Part shown: one piece after another, positions 43,489-51,643 of the stretch
Layout of the letters: each line of letters starts with the position of its first letter
How positions within the stretch are numbered: position 1 is the stretch's first letter
Source: Stenotrophomonas maltophilia
GTDB taxonomy: Bacteria; Pseudomonadota; Gammaproteobacteria; Xanthomonadales; Xanthomonadaceae
NCBI RefSeq assembly: GCF_003970865.1
Contig: NZ_RXLZ01000033.1
Location: 1-54,552, forward strand
Length of the DNA stretch: 54,552 nt
Reading direction: 5' to 3'
The notes under the pieces: generated by a model
Databases searched by the model: none
What the model was told of the DNA's origin: nothing
Seen by the model: only the letters and a program-made list of their open reading frames with translations
Position numbers and translations under genes: made by a program

Positions 43489-43924
43489 GGGTGCCGCGTT
43501 GCATTTTTGTTGGTCAAGTCGCCTCGGAGGATAGATAGGACAATGTGATGAGGTCCGACCAGTGCATGTGCTCAGGTGCACCTGGGCATGAGTCGCGGTG
43601 ATTTGCAGGACGAAGCTGCGCTGGCCGTCGATCGTGTCAGCCACAATTCAAGGCTGAGAGGATGTTTGGAGACCAAGGATCCAGGCGTCCCACTCACTGC
43701 TTAGGCTTGTGTCGTTGCATGACACCCGCAGTCATGGCCACCACGCCGCGCCTTGGGGAATTCTGGACATCAGGAATTCACGAAGCGGAGGTTGGTGCCT
43801 CTGTGCCTACCCAAGCAATGAGCCTGTTCAGAAATTCGGGGCTGCGCTTCCAGTGGGCGAAGAAGGGGCCCTTTGGGCGGTAAAGAGACCAAAGAGCCCC
43901 GATCAGCTGCCCAGCTTGAACTGA
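43489..43924. other. Gene-free stretch with PACE terminator
   Basis: This is 436 nt of reduced GC without a convincing coding frame on either strand. At 43869-43905, GGGCCCTTTGGGC..ACCAAAGAGCCCC forms a hairpin that, read on the minus strand, ends the PACE gene and is followed by TTCTTC. The rest may be decayed accessory DNA. Confidence 0.5.
43869..43905 (-). terminator. Terminator of the PACE gene
   Basis: On the minus strand, GGGGCTCTTTGG pairs with CCAAAGGGCCCC (one G-T or mismatch) and is followed by a T-rich tail, about 20 bp past the PACE stop codon. Confidence 0.6.
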
Positions 43925-44344
43925 CTACTGTGCTGACAGCGGGAGACCGAAGATCCGGTCAAATGCCCATGCATAGACGAAGGTGAAGAACATGAAGAAC
44001 AGAGTCAGGCCAACGTCCAGCCAGAATGCTTCGATCATGGTGATGCCCAGCCACCAGGCGAACAGCGGCAGCGTGATGGCAATGAAGCCGATCTCAAAGC
44101 CAAGCGCATGCAGAATTCGGCGGCCAAGGTTCCGTCCACGTGTCTTGAGAGTGGACTCCCACTGCTCGAAGATCCAGTTGAAGATGAAGTTCCACACGAT
44201 CGCCAAGACTACGGTGATGACACCTAGCGACGCGGCGTGGGTCGCATCGGAGTCCGAGAAGAAGAAGAAGGCTGTGCTGATGATGGTCAGCGTGATCAGT
44301 TCATAGAAAAAGACGTACGTAATGCGTCGCTTGATGCCTTGCAT
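43925..44344 (-). CDS. PACE-family multidrug efflux transporter (AceI-like)
   Basis: This 139-aa inner-membrane pump of the proteobacterial antimicrobial compound efflux family has four helices in two tandem pairs, i.e. two bacterial transmembrane pair domains. Each pair begins with a recognisable block: RRITYVFFYELITLTIISTAFFFF and WNFIFNWIFEQWE in the first; GRRILHALGFEIGFIAITLPLFAWWLGI and FTFVYAWAFDRIFGLP in the second. The conserved Glu in the first helix (YELI) and the paired W-x-F-x-x-F motifs are present. AceI-type pumps export chlorhexidine and other biocides; the spectrum here is unknown. ATG 44344 was chosen over an upstream frame without hydrophobic content. Confidence 0.92.
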   Translation of the reverse strand: MQGIKRRITYVFFYELITLTIISTAFFFFSDSDATHAASLGVITVVLAIVWNFIFNWIFEQWESTLKTRGRNLGRRILHALGFEIGFIAITLPLFAWWLGITMIEAFWLDVGLTLFFMFFTFVYAWAFDRIFGLPLSAQ

Positions 44345-44829
44345 GCTGGCTGTCCTGATGGTTGCGGGAGAGTGAGGTCCACACACCCACAACGGGAGGA
44401 CAGTGGGTACATCTACCGTGCCAGCGGCGCAGCGTCGCTTCAGGCAACTTGCCAAACCGCCGTTGAATGGAGGGCTGGCATACAACCGGCGAAACGGACT
44501 CGGCGCACTGCAGGCAGGAGCAGGCTCCCATGCCGAGCGAAATGCTCTGGCTGGGTGCGAGTACATTCATGATGGGCGCGGTGCATGTCATCTCAGTTTT
44601 CGCCGGTACTGGTGTGTTGGCAGGGCAGATCGAGAGCCGCCGCCAATGCAAGTTACTTTTGGTAGGTTATGTCAATTGCGCGTACAGGGCAACCCGCCGC
44701 AGATGTCCTTCTCTGGTGGCGAGCAGAGGTTGCCACCAGGATGTTGGGATCGCGGTCAAGCGCTACGGATCTTCCTGCCAAGGCGCCGCATGGAGGTGAC
44801 AGTCGCAGGGAGCTGCGATTCTGCGCCCG
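44345..44829. other. Intergenic between PACE and arr
   Basis: No strong gene is seen in this 485-nt region. A weak short frame on the plus strand is listed separately. The region may hold the PACE promoter and decayed DNA. Confidence 0.4.
44530..44799 (+). CDS. Doubtful small ORF with hydrophobic N-terminus
   Basis: This 89-residue frame begins MPSEMLWLGASTFMMGAVHVISVFAGTGVLAG, which is membrane-like, with AGGAG 11 nt upstream. From about residue 40 it becomes Cys/Arg-rich and looks like out-of-frame sequence. It may be a decayed or frameshifted membrane gene rather than a working one. Confidence 0.2.
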   Translation: MPSEMLWLGASTFMMGAVHVISVFAGTGVLAGQIESRRQCKLLLVGYVNCAYRATRRRCPSLVASRGCHQDVGIAVKRYGSSCQGAAWR

Positions 44830-44830
44830 G

Positions 44831-45265
44831 TCAATTGATGATCTCCCCACTCCCCGAACCAACAAACGCCTTCAACTGCCGAACGAACTCCGCGTCGTAC
44901 AGCTCCCACTCCACAATCTCCCCAACCACCCGCAACGGCTCCGCACTCCGATACGACCGCGTCGGATTCCCGGGAAATTTCTTGTTGGTCACATTCGGAT
45001 CGTCTTCAAACGGCCCGGTCGGCTCCACCACATACACGCGCGGCCGCCCTTCGCCCCTGGCCATCTCCGCAGCCAACCCAGCGCCCTTGGCAATCGTGGT
45101 GAAGTAGATGTGGTTCATCACCACACTGTCGCGATAGTTGGAGCGGAAGCCCGCGCTCAGCAGCTCGCCCACCGCCAGATCAGCGCGGGTGCCGTGATAG
45201 AACGGCCCGCCGACCTGGTCGCAGGTGTCATGCGAAACGGGTGTCCATTCGGTGTCCTGCGCCAT
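44831..45265 (-). CDS. arr: Rifampin ADP-ribosyltransferase
   Basis: Arr inactivates rifamycins by transferring ADP-ribose from NAD+ to the hydroxyl at C23. The protein is 144 aa, the normal size. Family residues are all visible: WTPVSHDTCDQVGGPFYHGTRADLAVGELL (NAD-binding His), NHIYFTT, RPRVYVVEPTGPFEDDPNVTNKKFPGNPTRSYRSAEPLRVVGEIVEWE (catalytic acidic and substrate residues). ATG 45265 has AGGGG about 9 nt upstream; the GTG 6 nt earlier is less likely. It has no integron attC or transposon around it, so it looks chromosomal. It lies in the accessory stretch with the PACE pump. Confidence 0.96.
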   Translation of the reverse strand: MAQDTEWTPVSHDTCDQVGGPFYHGTRADLAVGELLSAGFRSNYRDSVVMNHIYFTTIAKGAGLAAEMARGEGRPRVYVVEPTGPFEDDPNVTNKKFPGNPTRSYRSAEPLRVVGEIVEWELYDAEFVRQLKAFVGSGSGEIIN

Positions 45266-45289
45266 CGGCACTGCCCCTGCGTGTCCTGC

Positions 45290-45391
45290 CGGATCGACAG
45301 GCCGGCGAGTCTAGGGCGCCCGGTGGGCCTTGCTGCAAGGCCCCATCCGGGAAATACTCTGTAGTGGGAGGCGCAGTGCGCCTCCTTTTTT
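45290..45391 (+). ncRNA. Candidate small RNA with intrinsic terminator
   Basis: Between arr and ubiK, both on the minus strand, the plus strand carries a near-perfect GGGCCTTGC/GCAAGGCCC hairpin (45325-45343). A textbook terminator follows: the 8-bp stem GGAGGCGC/GCGCCTCC (45367-45385, loop AGT) and then six Ts. No plus-strand gene exists to be terminated, so a short plus-strand RNA is implied. The promoter was not identified. Confidence 0.35.
45367..45391 (+). terminator. Intrinsic terminator on the plus strand
   Basis: This 8-bp perfect stem with a 3-nt loop is followed by TTTTTT. Its orientation is opposite to the flanking genes, though the stem could also end ubiK transcription on the minus strand. 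Confidence 0.75.
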
Positions 45392-45642
45392 CATTCTGCG
45401 GCGCCGCGCCCTTCCAGCTCGCGCACGGCGGTTTCCAGCGCATCCAGCTTCTCGCGGGTCTTCAGCAGCACGGCGCGCTGCACTTCGAACTCCTCGCGGG
45501 TGACCAGGTCGAGTTTGGCCAGGCCGGCCTGCAGCGCGCTTTTGAAGGTGGCCTGCAGTTCCTCGCGCGATTCGCGCAGGCCCGGCGGCACCAGGTCGCT
45601 GAGGCGGCGGGCGAGGTCATCGATGTGGTTGAGGTCGATCAT
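45391..45642 (-). CDS. ubiK: Ubiquinone biosynthesis accessory factor UbiK
   Basis: This 83-aa protein is of the UbiK/YqiC (BMFP) family, needed for efficient aerobic ubiquinone synthesis through the UbiJ-UbiK complex. The N-terminal helix (DDLARRLSDLVPPGL) is amphipathic and lipid-binding. The C-terminus is a coiled coil (REEFEVQRAVLLKTREKLDALETAVRELE). GGAG lies 7 nt before ATG 45642. It is divergent from the P-II gene and on the comM strand. Its usual neighbourhood (ubiK, glnK, comM) appears interrupted by the accessory stretch. Confidence 0.92.
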   Translation of the reverse strand: MIDLNHIDDLARRLSDLVPPGLRESREELQATFKSALQAGLAKLDLVTREEFEVQRAVLLKTREKLDALETAVRELEGRGAAE

Positions 45643-45794
45643 GGGGTGCTCCGTGGGGTAGGGCCCGTGCATCCGGCGCGGGCAGGCCATTCGGGCACAA
45701 GGATACTGCCGTCACCCACTGCCCGGACAGGCCGCATCGGCTTCGCACCGGGCGCGTTCAGGCGCTATCCTCCACGCCGGAAGACAGGAGATAG

Positions 45795-46136
<342 letters not shown>

Positions 46137-46154
46137 CCCGTTCGGCGGGATGTT

Positions 46155-46212
46155 GTAGAGCCGAGCCGATGCCGGCTCTACAAAAGAGCGGTCGAGCAAG
46201 CTCGACCCCTAC
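46155..46212. repeat. Inverted SMAG pair between P-II and kinase genes
   Basis: The unit at 46155-46181 is itself almost perfectly self-complementary (GTAGAGCC..GGCTCTAC). The unit at 46190-46212 is a minus-strand GTCGAGC-core repeat. They lie between convergent genes. Confidence 0.8.
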
Positions 46213-46225
46213 CAAAGCAAAGCAT

Positions 46226-46885
46226 TTACCGGTGCTTCGCCCACTTATAGAACCGCTTCCAGCCCTGCCGCACGGCAGCGACCCAGCCGGGGTCGGCCAC
46301 CAGTGCGGCCTGCGCGGCACTTGGCGCCTGGCCGGTCACGCGCTGGCGGATCTTCAGCAGGTTCTTCATGTCGCTGCGTCGCATCTGCCGGCTCAGTGGG
46401 CCGCGGCGCAGCCAGCGGGGTACGCGCCAGGCGGAGGTGAAATCCAGCAGCACCGGCACGCCGCCACTGACCACCACGTTGGTGCCATGCAGGTCGTTGT
46501 GGGTGATGCCGGCGGCGTGCAAACGGCTGAGCGCGTGCTGCAGCTGCTCGAACACGTCATTGCCCACGGCCTGCGCGGTGCTCAGGGTCTGGCCGGGGAT
46601 GAATTCCATGCCCAGCGCCAGGCCACCCAGCGTGCCGAGCAGCGCGGGGGCATGCTTCCAGCCGCCCAGGCGCTGCAGCATGCGGGCTTCACGGCGCACC
46701 ATCAGCCGGGCGATCAGTGAAACAGGAGTGCCGCGGTAGCGGGAATAGTCCTTGATGACCGCCTCGCGCCCGTCCAGGCAGGTGCGATAGACGTCGGGGG
46801 CCAGGAAGCGTTCGCCGCGCTTGAGCAGCAGCGGGGTGGCGGCGTCATCGCCGCAGGAGGAGGGGGGCAGAGCAGGAAGATACAT
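46226..46885 (-). CDS. Small protein-kinase-fold phosphotransferase
   Basis: This 219-aa protein-kinase-like phosphotransferase of the RIO/Bud32/LPS-kinase type has the ATP-binding Lys in REAVIKDYSRY, the catalytic loop HNDLHGTNVVV (HxDLHxxN) and metal-binding DFT in PVLLDFTSAWRVP. A basic C-terminus (QGWKRFYKWAKHR) is present. ATG 46885 gives a compact start; an upstream in-frame ATG (46927) adds 14 residues. A role in lipopolysaccharide core or protein phosphorylation is possible; it is divergent from lpxO 430 bp away. Confidence 0.78.
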   Translation of the reverse strand: MYLPALPPSSCGDDAATPLLLKRGERFLAPDVYRTCLDGREAVIKDYSRYRGTPVSLIARLMVRREARMLQRLGGWKHAPALLGTLGGLALGMEFIPGQTLSTAQAVGNDVFEQLQHALSRLHAAGITHNDLHGTNVVVSGGVPVLLDFTSAWRVPRWLRRGPLSRQMRRSDMKNLLKIRQRVTGQAPSAAQAALVADPGWVAAVRQGWKRFYKWAKHR

Positions 46886-47318
46886 GTCGGGGTCTCGGAC
46901 GACCCGGTGGGTGGCGCAAAGCGTCAAGCGAACCGGTGTTACAGGGAGTTACTAAGTTTTCGTTAATTTTAGTACTCGCCAGTTCGCTATTCCACGATTT
47001 GTCGGAGAAATGTCGGGGTCGTGGCTGGAACAGTTCGTCGCGCTCAATCGGACAATTATGTCTCACTTGGTCGGCGGTTCTTTCAGAATCAATAGGTTGG
47101 GTGTCGCGCCGCTTCGTTCATCCGCAGCCCGCTGAACGCCACGCACGTCCGGCTTGACCCCGACGCACGGCCTGCCGACCATAAGCTGTTAATTCGCGAC
47201 ATCGGCGGCCGCCCCTTCCTGGCACGTCCCCGTCCCCTGCCGCGGTCCCCACCGGTGCTGGCCGTCCGGCCGTGCATCGCCCTGATTCCCGTTCCGGCTG
47301 CGGCTGGAGGAAAGTGTT
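46886..47318. other. Divergent intergenic region with AT-rich promoter segment
   Basis: This region of 433 nt includes an AT-rich stretch at 46936-46975 (unusual in this genome) that is a good promoter candidate for the kinase gene or for lpxO. No gene is convincing. Confidence 0.45.
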
Positions 47319-48227
47319 TTGATCATCAAAATCGTCATTGCAGCGCTGTTCGTCGCCTGCGTGCTGTACATCCACTTCCGTGGCAAGGTCCGCGCGCGCT
47401 GGTCGCGCCAGCTGCTGGACCACTCCAGTTTCATGGCCCCGATCAACGTGGTCATGTACATGTTCTCGAAGGTGCCGACCACGCCGTTCCTGGACCCGGC
47501 CAAGGAGTTCCCGCAGCTGGAGCCGCTGCGCCAGAACTGGCAGATGATCCGCGACGAGGCGCTGGCGCTGCGCGATGCACAGGCGATCGCGGCCTCCAGC
47601 ACGTTCAATGACGCCGGCTTCAATTCGTTCTTCCGCCGTGGCTGGAAGCGCTTCTACCTGAAGTGGTATGGCCCTTCGCACCCGTCGGCCAAGGCGATGT
47701 GCCCGAAGACCACGGCGCTGCTGGAGTCGCTGCCGGACGTGCGTGCGGCGATGTTCGCGCAGCTGCCGTCGGGCAGCGAACTGCGCCCGCACCGCGACCC
47801 GTTCGCCGGTTCGCTGCGCCTGCACCTGGGCCTGGCCACGCCGAACAACGACGGCTGCTACATCGAAGTGGACGGCATCAAGAAGAGCTGGCGCGATGGC
47901 GAGTGGATGATGTTCGATGAGACCTACATCCACCACGCGCACAACGAGACGCCCGATGACCGCGTGATCCTGTTCTGCGACATCGCCCGCCCGCTGCGCT
48001 TTGGCCTGCCGAGCCTGTTCAATCGTGCGGTGGCGGCTACGCTGCTGGCCGGTGGTGCCTCTCCGAATCTGCCGGGTGACCCGACCGGTGGCGTCAACAA
48101 GGCGTTCGGCAGCGTCTACAAGGTGCGCCTGAAGGCCAAGGCGCTGCGCGAGCGCAGCGTGGTGGCGTATCAGGTCATCAAGTGGGGCCTGGTGGTGGCG
48201 GTGATTGCCGGTATCTGGGCGCTTTGA
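47319..48227 (+). CDS. lpxO: Lipid A hydroxylase LpxO
   Basis: This Fe(II)/2-oxoglutarate dioxygenase hydroxylates a secondary acyl chain of lipid A at the inner membrane. It has 302 aa. An N-terminal membrane helix (IKIVIAALFVACVLYIHF) precedes the catalytic domain, which includes H158-R-D160 of the HxD metal motif (SELRPHRDPFAGSLRLHLGL), the distal His in YIHHAHNETPDDR and the 2-OG-binding Arg (R216). A C-terminal helix is present. The start is TTG 47319 with a perfect GGAGG 8 nt upstream; no ATG fits as well. It modifies lipid A in response to growth conditions, thematically linked to the two-component operon further on. Confidence 0.93.
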   Translation: MIIKIVIAALFVACVLYIHFRGKVRARWSRQLLDHSSFMAPINVVMYMFSKVPTTPFLDPAKEFPQLEPLRQNWQMIRDEALALRDAQAIAASSTFNDAGFNSFFRRGWKRFYLKWYGPSHPSAKAMCPKTTALLESLPDVRAAMFAQLPSGSELRPHRDPFAGSLRLHLGLATPNNDGCYIEVDGIKKSWRDGEWMMFDETYIHHAHNETPDDRVILFCDIARPLRFGLPSLFNRAVAATLLAGGASPNLPGDPTGGVNKAFGSVYKVRLKAKALRERSVVAYQVIKWGLVVAVIAGIWAL

Positions 48228-48241
48228 TCGTTACATGAGGT

Positions 48242-48264
48242 TGCCGGCCAGCGGCCGGCACTAC
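48242..48264 (-). repeat. SMAG repeat
   Basis: This reverse-oriented SMAG unit with core GCCGGCCAGCGGCCGGC lies just after the lpxO stop codon. Confidence 0.8.
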
Positions 48265-48273
48265 CGGAACATG

Positions 48274-48306
48274 AAAAAACCCGCGCTGTCGCCAGCGCGG
48301 GTTTTT
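48274..48306. terminator. Strong bidirectional intrinsic terminator
   Basis: The 9-bp stem CCCGCGCTG/CAGCGCGGG with a TCGC tetraloop is flanked by AAAAAA and TTTTT. It sits between lpxO (+) and speE (-), so it can end both transcripts. Confidence 0.93.
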
Positions 48307-48317
48307 CTTTTGCATGG

Positions 48318-48342
48318 GTGGGTGCCGACCGTTGGTCGGCAC
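48318..48342 (+). repeat. SMAG repeat (GTGG head)
   Basis: GTGGGTGCCGACCGTTGGTCGGCAC, identical to three other units in the window, ends 3 bp before the speE stop. Confidence 0.85.
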
Positions 48343-48345
48343 GCC

Positions 48346-49197
48346 TTACTTCAGTGCAGCCTGCACGAACGGCGGGGTCACCAGCACGCCGGTGTGCAGC
48401 GCGGCGGTGTAGTACAGGGTGTTGAAGGTCTTGGCGGCCGAGTCGGCCTGGCGGAAGTCGAAGCTGCTGTCGCCCTTGCGCGCCATGGTCACGCTCCACC
48501 AGCCGGTGGGGTAGCACGGCTGCGGGAACGGCAGGGTCTTGAACGAACCGAAGCCGGCCTTGCCCATCTCGGTGCGCATTTCGTTGATCAGGTCCAGCTG
48601 CATCAGCGGCGACTCGGACTGCTGCACCAGGATGCCGTCGTCCTTCAGGGCTTTGAAGCAGCTCTCGTAGAAGGCCTTGTTGAACAGGCCTTCGCCCGGG
48701 CCGACCGGGTCGGTCGAGTCGACGATCACCACGTCCACGCTGCCGGCCGGGCAGTTGGCCATGTAGGCCACGCCGTCGTCGAACAGCAGCTCGGCGCGGG
48801 CGTCGTCGTTGGAGTCGCACAGTTCCGGGAAGTGCTTGCGCGCCATCACGGTGACCTGCTCGTCGATATCGCACTGGGTCACGCTCTCCACGCCCTTGTG
48901 CTTGAGCACTTCGCGCAGGGTGCCGCAGTCGCCGCCACCGATGATCACCACGCGCTTGGGCGCGGCGTGGGTGAACAGCACCGGGTGGCTGATCATCTCG
49001 TGGTAGAAGAAGTTGTCCTTGCTGGTCAGCATGATGGCCCCGTCGATGGTCATCAGGTTGCCCCAGTCGGTGGTCTGGAAGATCTCGATCTTCTGGAACG
49101 GCGACTGCACCTCGTCCAGCTTGCCGGTGATGCGGTAGCCGATGGCCGAGCCGGTGCGCTCGAAGTGTTCGATGTACCAGTTGTTGCTGTCAGTCAT
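48346..49197 (-). CDS. speE: Spermidine synthase
   Basis: SpeE transfers the aminopropyl group from decarboxylated S-adenosylmethionine to putrescine. It is 283 aa. The class I methyltransferase-like fold includes VVIIGGGDCGTLREVLKH (nucleoside-binding Gly-rich loop), VTQCDIDEQV, LFDDGVAYM and VVIVDSTDPVGPGEGLF with the catalytic Asp. ATG 49197 starts the family-typical MTDSNNWYIEHFERT. It is divergent from speA with a ~190-bp shared promoter region, so the two steps of polyamine synthesis may be controlled together. Confidence 0.96.
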   Translation of the reverse strand: MTDSNNWYIEHFERTGSAIGYRITGKLDEVQSPFQKIEIFQTTDWGNLMTIDGAIMLTSKDNFFYHEMISHPVLFTHAAPKRVVIIGGGDCGTLREVLKHKGVESVTQCDIDEQVTVMARKHFPELCDSNDDARAELLFDDGVAYMANCPAGSVDVVIVDSTDPVGPGEGLFNKAFYESCFKALKDDGILVQQSESPLMQLDLINEMRTEMGKAGFGSFKTLPFPQPCYPTGWWSVTMARKGDSSFDFRQADSAAKTFNTLYYTAALHTGVLVTPPFVQAALK

Positions 49198-49387
49198 TGA
49201 AAACAGTCCTGTTCGGAGGGGTGAAGCCGGGCTGGCGGGCGGGGCCGCGTGGCACAGATGCCACATCCGGACGGATCGGCCTGTTCAGGTTGGAACCTGT
49301 CACGGGCGCGGGCGCGCATGATAACGAACCTGTGGGCATATAGGCGTTATCATGCCCCCCCTTTTATTGCCAACAAGGCCGACTGAA

Positions 49388-51277
49388 ATGACCGATTGGT
49401 CCCTCGACCAAGCCCGCAAGACCTACTCGATCCCGCATTGGGCGGACGGTTACTTCGACGTGGATCAGGCCGGGCACATGGTGGTGAGACCGACCGGGGC
49501 GGACGGCCCGGTGGTGTCGCTGCCCAAGGTGGTCGATGCGGCGCGCGCGGCCGGTGCCAAGCTGCCGCTGCTGGTGCGCTTCCCGGACATCCTCGGCCAG
49601 CGCCTGGGCAAGCTGCAGGCGGCCTTCGGCCAGGCCCAGCAGGACTGGGAGTACAGCGGCGGCTACACCGCCGTGTACCCGATCAAGGTCAACCAGACCC
49701 GCGGCGTGGCCGGCACCCTGGCCAGCCACCACGGTGAGGGCTTCGGCCTGGAAGCAGGCAGCAAGCCCGAGCTGATGGCCGTGCTGGCGCTGTCGCGCCC
49801 GGGTGGCCTGATCGTCTGCAATGGCTACAAGGACCGTGAGTACATCCGCCTGGCCCTGATCGGCCGCAAGCTGGGTCTGCAGACCTTCATCGTCATCGAG
49901 AAGCCGTCCGAGCTGAAGCTGGTGCTGGAAGAGTCCAAGGCGCTGGACGTGAAGCCGGGCCTGGGCGTGCGCATGCGCCTGGCCTCGCTGGGCGCCGGCA
50001 AGTGGCAGAACAGCGGTGGCGACAAGGCCAAGTTCGGCCTGTCGCCGCGCCAGCTGCTGGACCTGTGGAAGTCGCTGCGTGACACCGAGTACGCCGACTG
50101 CCTGAACCTGCTGCACTTCCACATGGGCTCGCAGATCTCCAACGTACGCGACATCGCCAACGGCATGCGCGAAGCCACCCGCTACTTCGTGGAGCTGTCG
50201 CGCCTGGGCGCGAAGATCACCCACGTCGATGTGGGCGGTGGCCTGGGCGTGGACTATGAAGGCACCCGTTCGCGCAGCTTCTGCTCGATCAACTACGGCC
50301 TGCATTCCTATGCCAGCAACATCGTGCAGCCGCTGGCCAATGCCTGCGAAGAATTTGGCCTGACCCCGCCGCGCATCGTCACCGAGTGCGGCCGCGCGAT
50401 GACTGCGCACCACGCGGTGCTGATCGCCAACGTCTCGGAAGTGGAAGAGGCGCAGGAAGGCCGCGTGCCGGACCAGCACGACGACGAACCGGCGGCGATC
50501 CGCCACCTGCGCGAGATCCACGACGAGCTGGACGTGCGCCCGGCGGTGGAACTGTTCCAGGAAGCGCAGCATTTCCATGCCGAAGGCCTGGCCAGCTACG
50601 CGCTGGGCCAGATCGACCTGCCGCAGCGTGCGCGCATCGACGATCTGTTCTACGCCATCGCCCACGGCGTGCGTGCGCGCCTGAGCTATGACGAGAAGAG
50701 CCACCGCCCGGTGCTGGACGAACTGAACGAGCGCCTGGTCGACAAGTACTTCGTCAACTTCAGCGTGTTCGAATCGATCCCGGACGTATGGGCGATCGAC
50801 CAGGTGTTCCCGATCGTGCCGATCGAGCGCCTGGACGAAACCCCGGACCGCCGCGGCATCATCGCCGACATGACCTGCGACTCGGACGGCATGGTGGAAA
50901 CCTATGTCGAGAACGAGAGCCTGGACAGCTCGCTGCCGCTGCACAAGATGAAGCCGGGCGAGAGCTACCGCATCGGCTTCTTCATGGTCGGCGCCTACCA
51001 GGAAATCCTGGGCGACATCCACAACCTGTTCGGCGATACCGACGCGGTGGAAGTGCTGGCTGATGCCGATGGCTACGCCATCACCCAGCAGCGCCGTGGT
51101 GACACCACCGACGTGATGCTGGATTACGTGGGTTACCGCCTGGACGAACTGCGTGCGACCTATGCGCAGCGCGTGGCCGAGGCGCAGCTGTCGCCGGAAC
51201 GCGCGCAGGAATTGTCGGAAGCGCTGGAAGCCGGCCTGACCGGTTACACCTACCTGTCCGACGAACCGCTGATCTGA
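49388..51277 (+). CDS. speA: Biosynthetic arginine decarboxylase
   Basis: SpeA is a PLP enzyme that converts arginine to agmatine, the first step of agmatine-derived putrescine synthesis. It is 629 aa, the normal size. The PLP Lys is K100 in GGYTAVYPIKVNQTR. HFHMGSQI, VGGGLGVDYEGT and ITECGRAMTAHHA-like blocks build the barrel, and the ADMTCDSDG Cys closes the active site. ATG 49388 has AAGG upstream; a TATAGGCGTTAT sequence at 49339-49350 is a candidate -10 region. It is divergent from speE. The agmatine-to-putrescine enzymes are not in the window. Confidence 0.97.
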   Translation: MTDWSLDQARKTYSIPHWADGYFDVDQAGHMVVRPTGADGPVVSLPKVVDAARAAGAKLPLLVRFPDILGQRLGKLQAAFGQAQQDWEYSGGYTAVYPIKVNQTRGVAGTLASHHGEGFGLEAGSKPELMAVLALSRPGGLIVCNGYKDREYIRLALIGRKLGLQTFIVIEKPSELKLVLEESKALDVKPGLGVRMRLASLGAGKWQNSGGDKAKFGLSPRQLLDLWKSLRDTEYADCLNLLHFHMGSQISNVRDIANGMREATRYFVELSRLGAKITHVDVGGGLGVDYEGTRSRSFCSINYGLHSYASNIVQPLANACEEFGLTPPRIVTECGRAMTAHHAVLIANVSEVEEAQEGRVPDQHDDEPAAIRHLREIHDELDVRPAVELFQEAQHFHAEGLASYALGQIDLPQRARIDDLFYAIAHGVRARLSYDEKSHRPVLDELNERLVDKYFVNFSVFESIPDVWAIDQVFPIVPIERLDETPDRRGIIADMTCDSDGMVETYVENESLDSSLPLHKMKPGESYRIGFFMVGAYQEILGDIHNLFGDTDAVEVLADADGYAITQQRRGDTTDVMLDYVGYRLDELRATYAQRVAEAQLSPERAQELSEALEAGLTGYTYLSDEPLI

Positions 51278-51282
51278 TGGAC

Positions 51283-51305
51283 GGCGCCGGGTTTGCCCGG
51301 CGCTA
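51283..51305 (-). repeat. SMAG-like repeat
   Basis: A reverse-oriented GTAG-headed palindrome with core GCGCCGGG lies between the speA stop and the DUF6122 start. Confidence 0.75.
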
Positions 51306-51314
51306 CCGTTGCCG

Positions 51315-51635
51315 ATGAGTGCACGCGCGATCTTCCACCTGTTCCTGCATGCCGCCGTGCCAGCGTTGCTGGCATGGCTGTTCTGGCGCAAGCGCTTCGC
51401 CTCGGCGTGGCTGCTGATGCTGCTGGGCTGGATCATCGACCTGGACCATCTGCTGGCCGACCCGATCTACGCACCGAACCGCTGCAGCATCGGTTTCCAC
51501 CCGCTGCACACTGCACCGGCGATTGCGGTCTATGCAGGGCTGTGCGTGCCGAAGAAAACGCGGTTGTTCGGTATCGGTTTGATCATCCACATCGTGCTGG
51601 ACGCGATTGATTGCTGGTGGATGCATCACCGTTGA
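51315..51635 (+). CDS. DUF6122 membrane protein
   Basis: This 106-aa membrane protein has three helices (IFHLFLHAAVPALLAWLFW, AWLLMLLGWIIDLDHLLA, LFGIGLIIHIVLDAIDCWW). IIDLDHLLADPIYAPNRCSIGFHPLHT is the DUF6122 hallmark and carries potential metal ligands (D/H/C). ATG 51315 starts just after a SMAG repeat. The function is unknown. It follows speA by 37 bp on the same strand and could be co-transcribed. Confidence 0.85.
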   Translation: MSARAIFHLFLHAAVPALLAWLFWRKRFASAWLLMLLGWIIDLDHLLADPIYAPNRCSIGFHPLHTAPAIAVYAGLCVPKKTRLFGIGLIIHIVLDAIDCWWMHHR

Positions 51636-51643
51636 TGCTTGGT

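Noticed and set aside
42985..43644. Minus-strand 219-aa frame opposite the DUF998 and 43123 genes
   Set aside because: No family match, no ribosome-binding site, and it crosses two better-supported plus-strand genes.
36917..45390. Integrase, transposase or tRNA attachment site marking the accessory stretch as a defined island
   Set aside because: None is visible; the insertion idea rests on gene order only.
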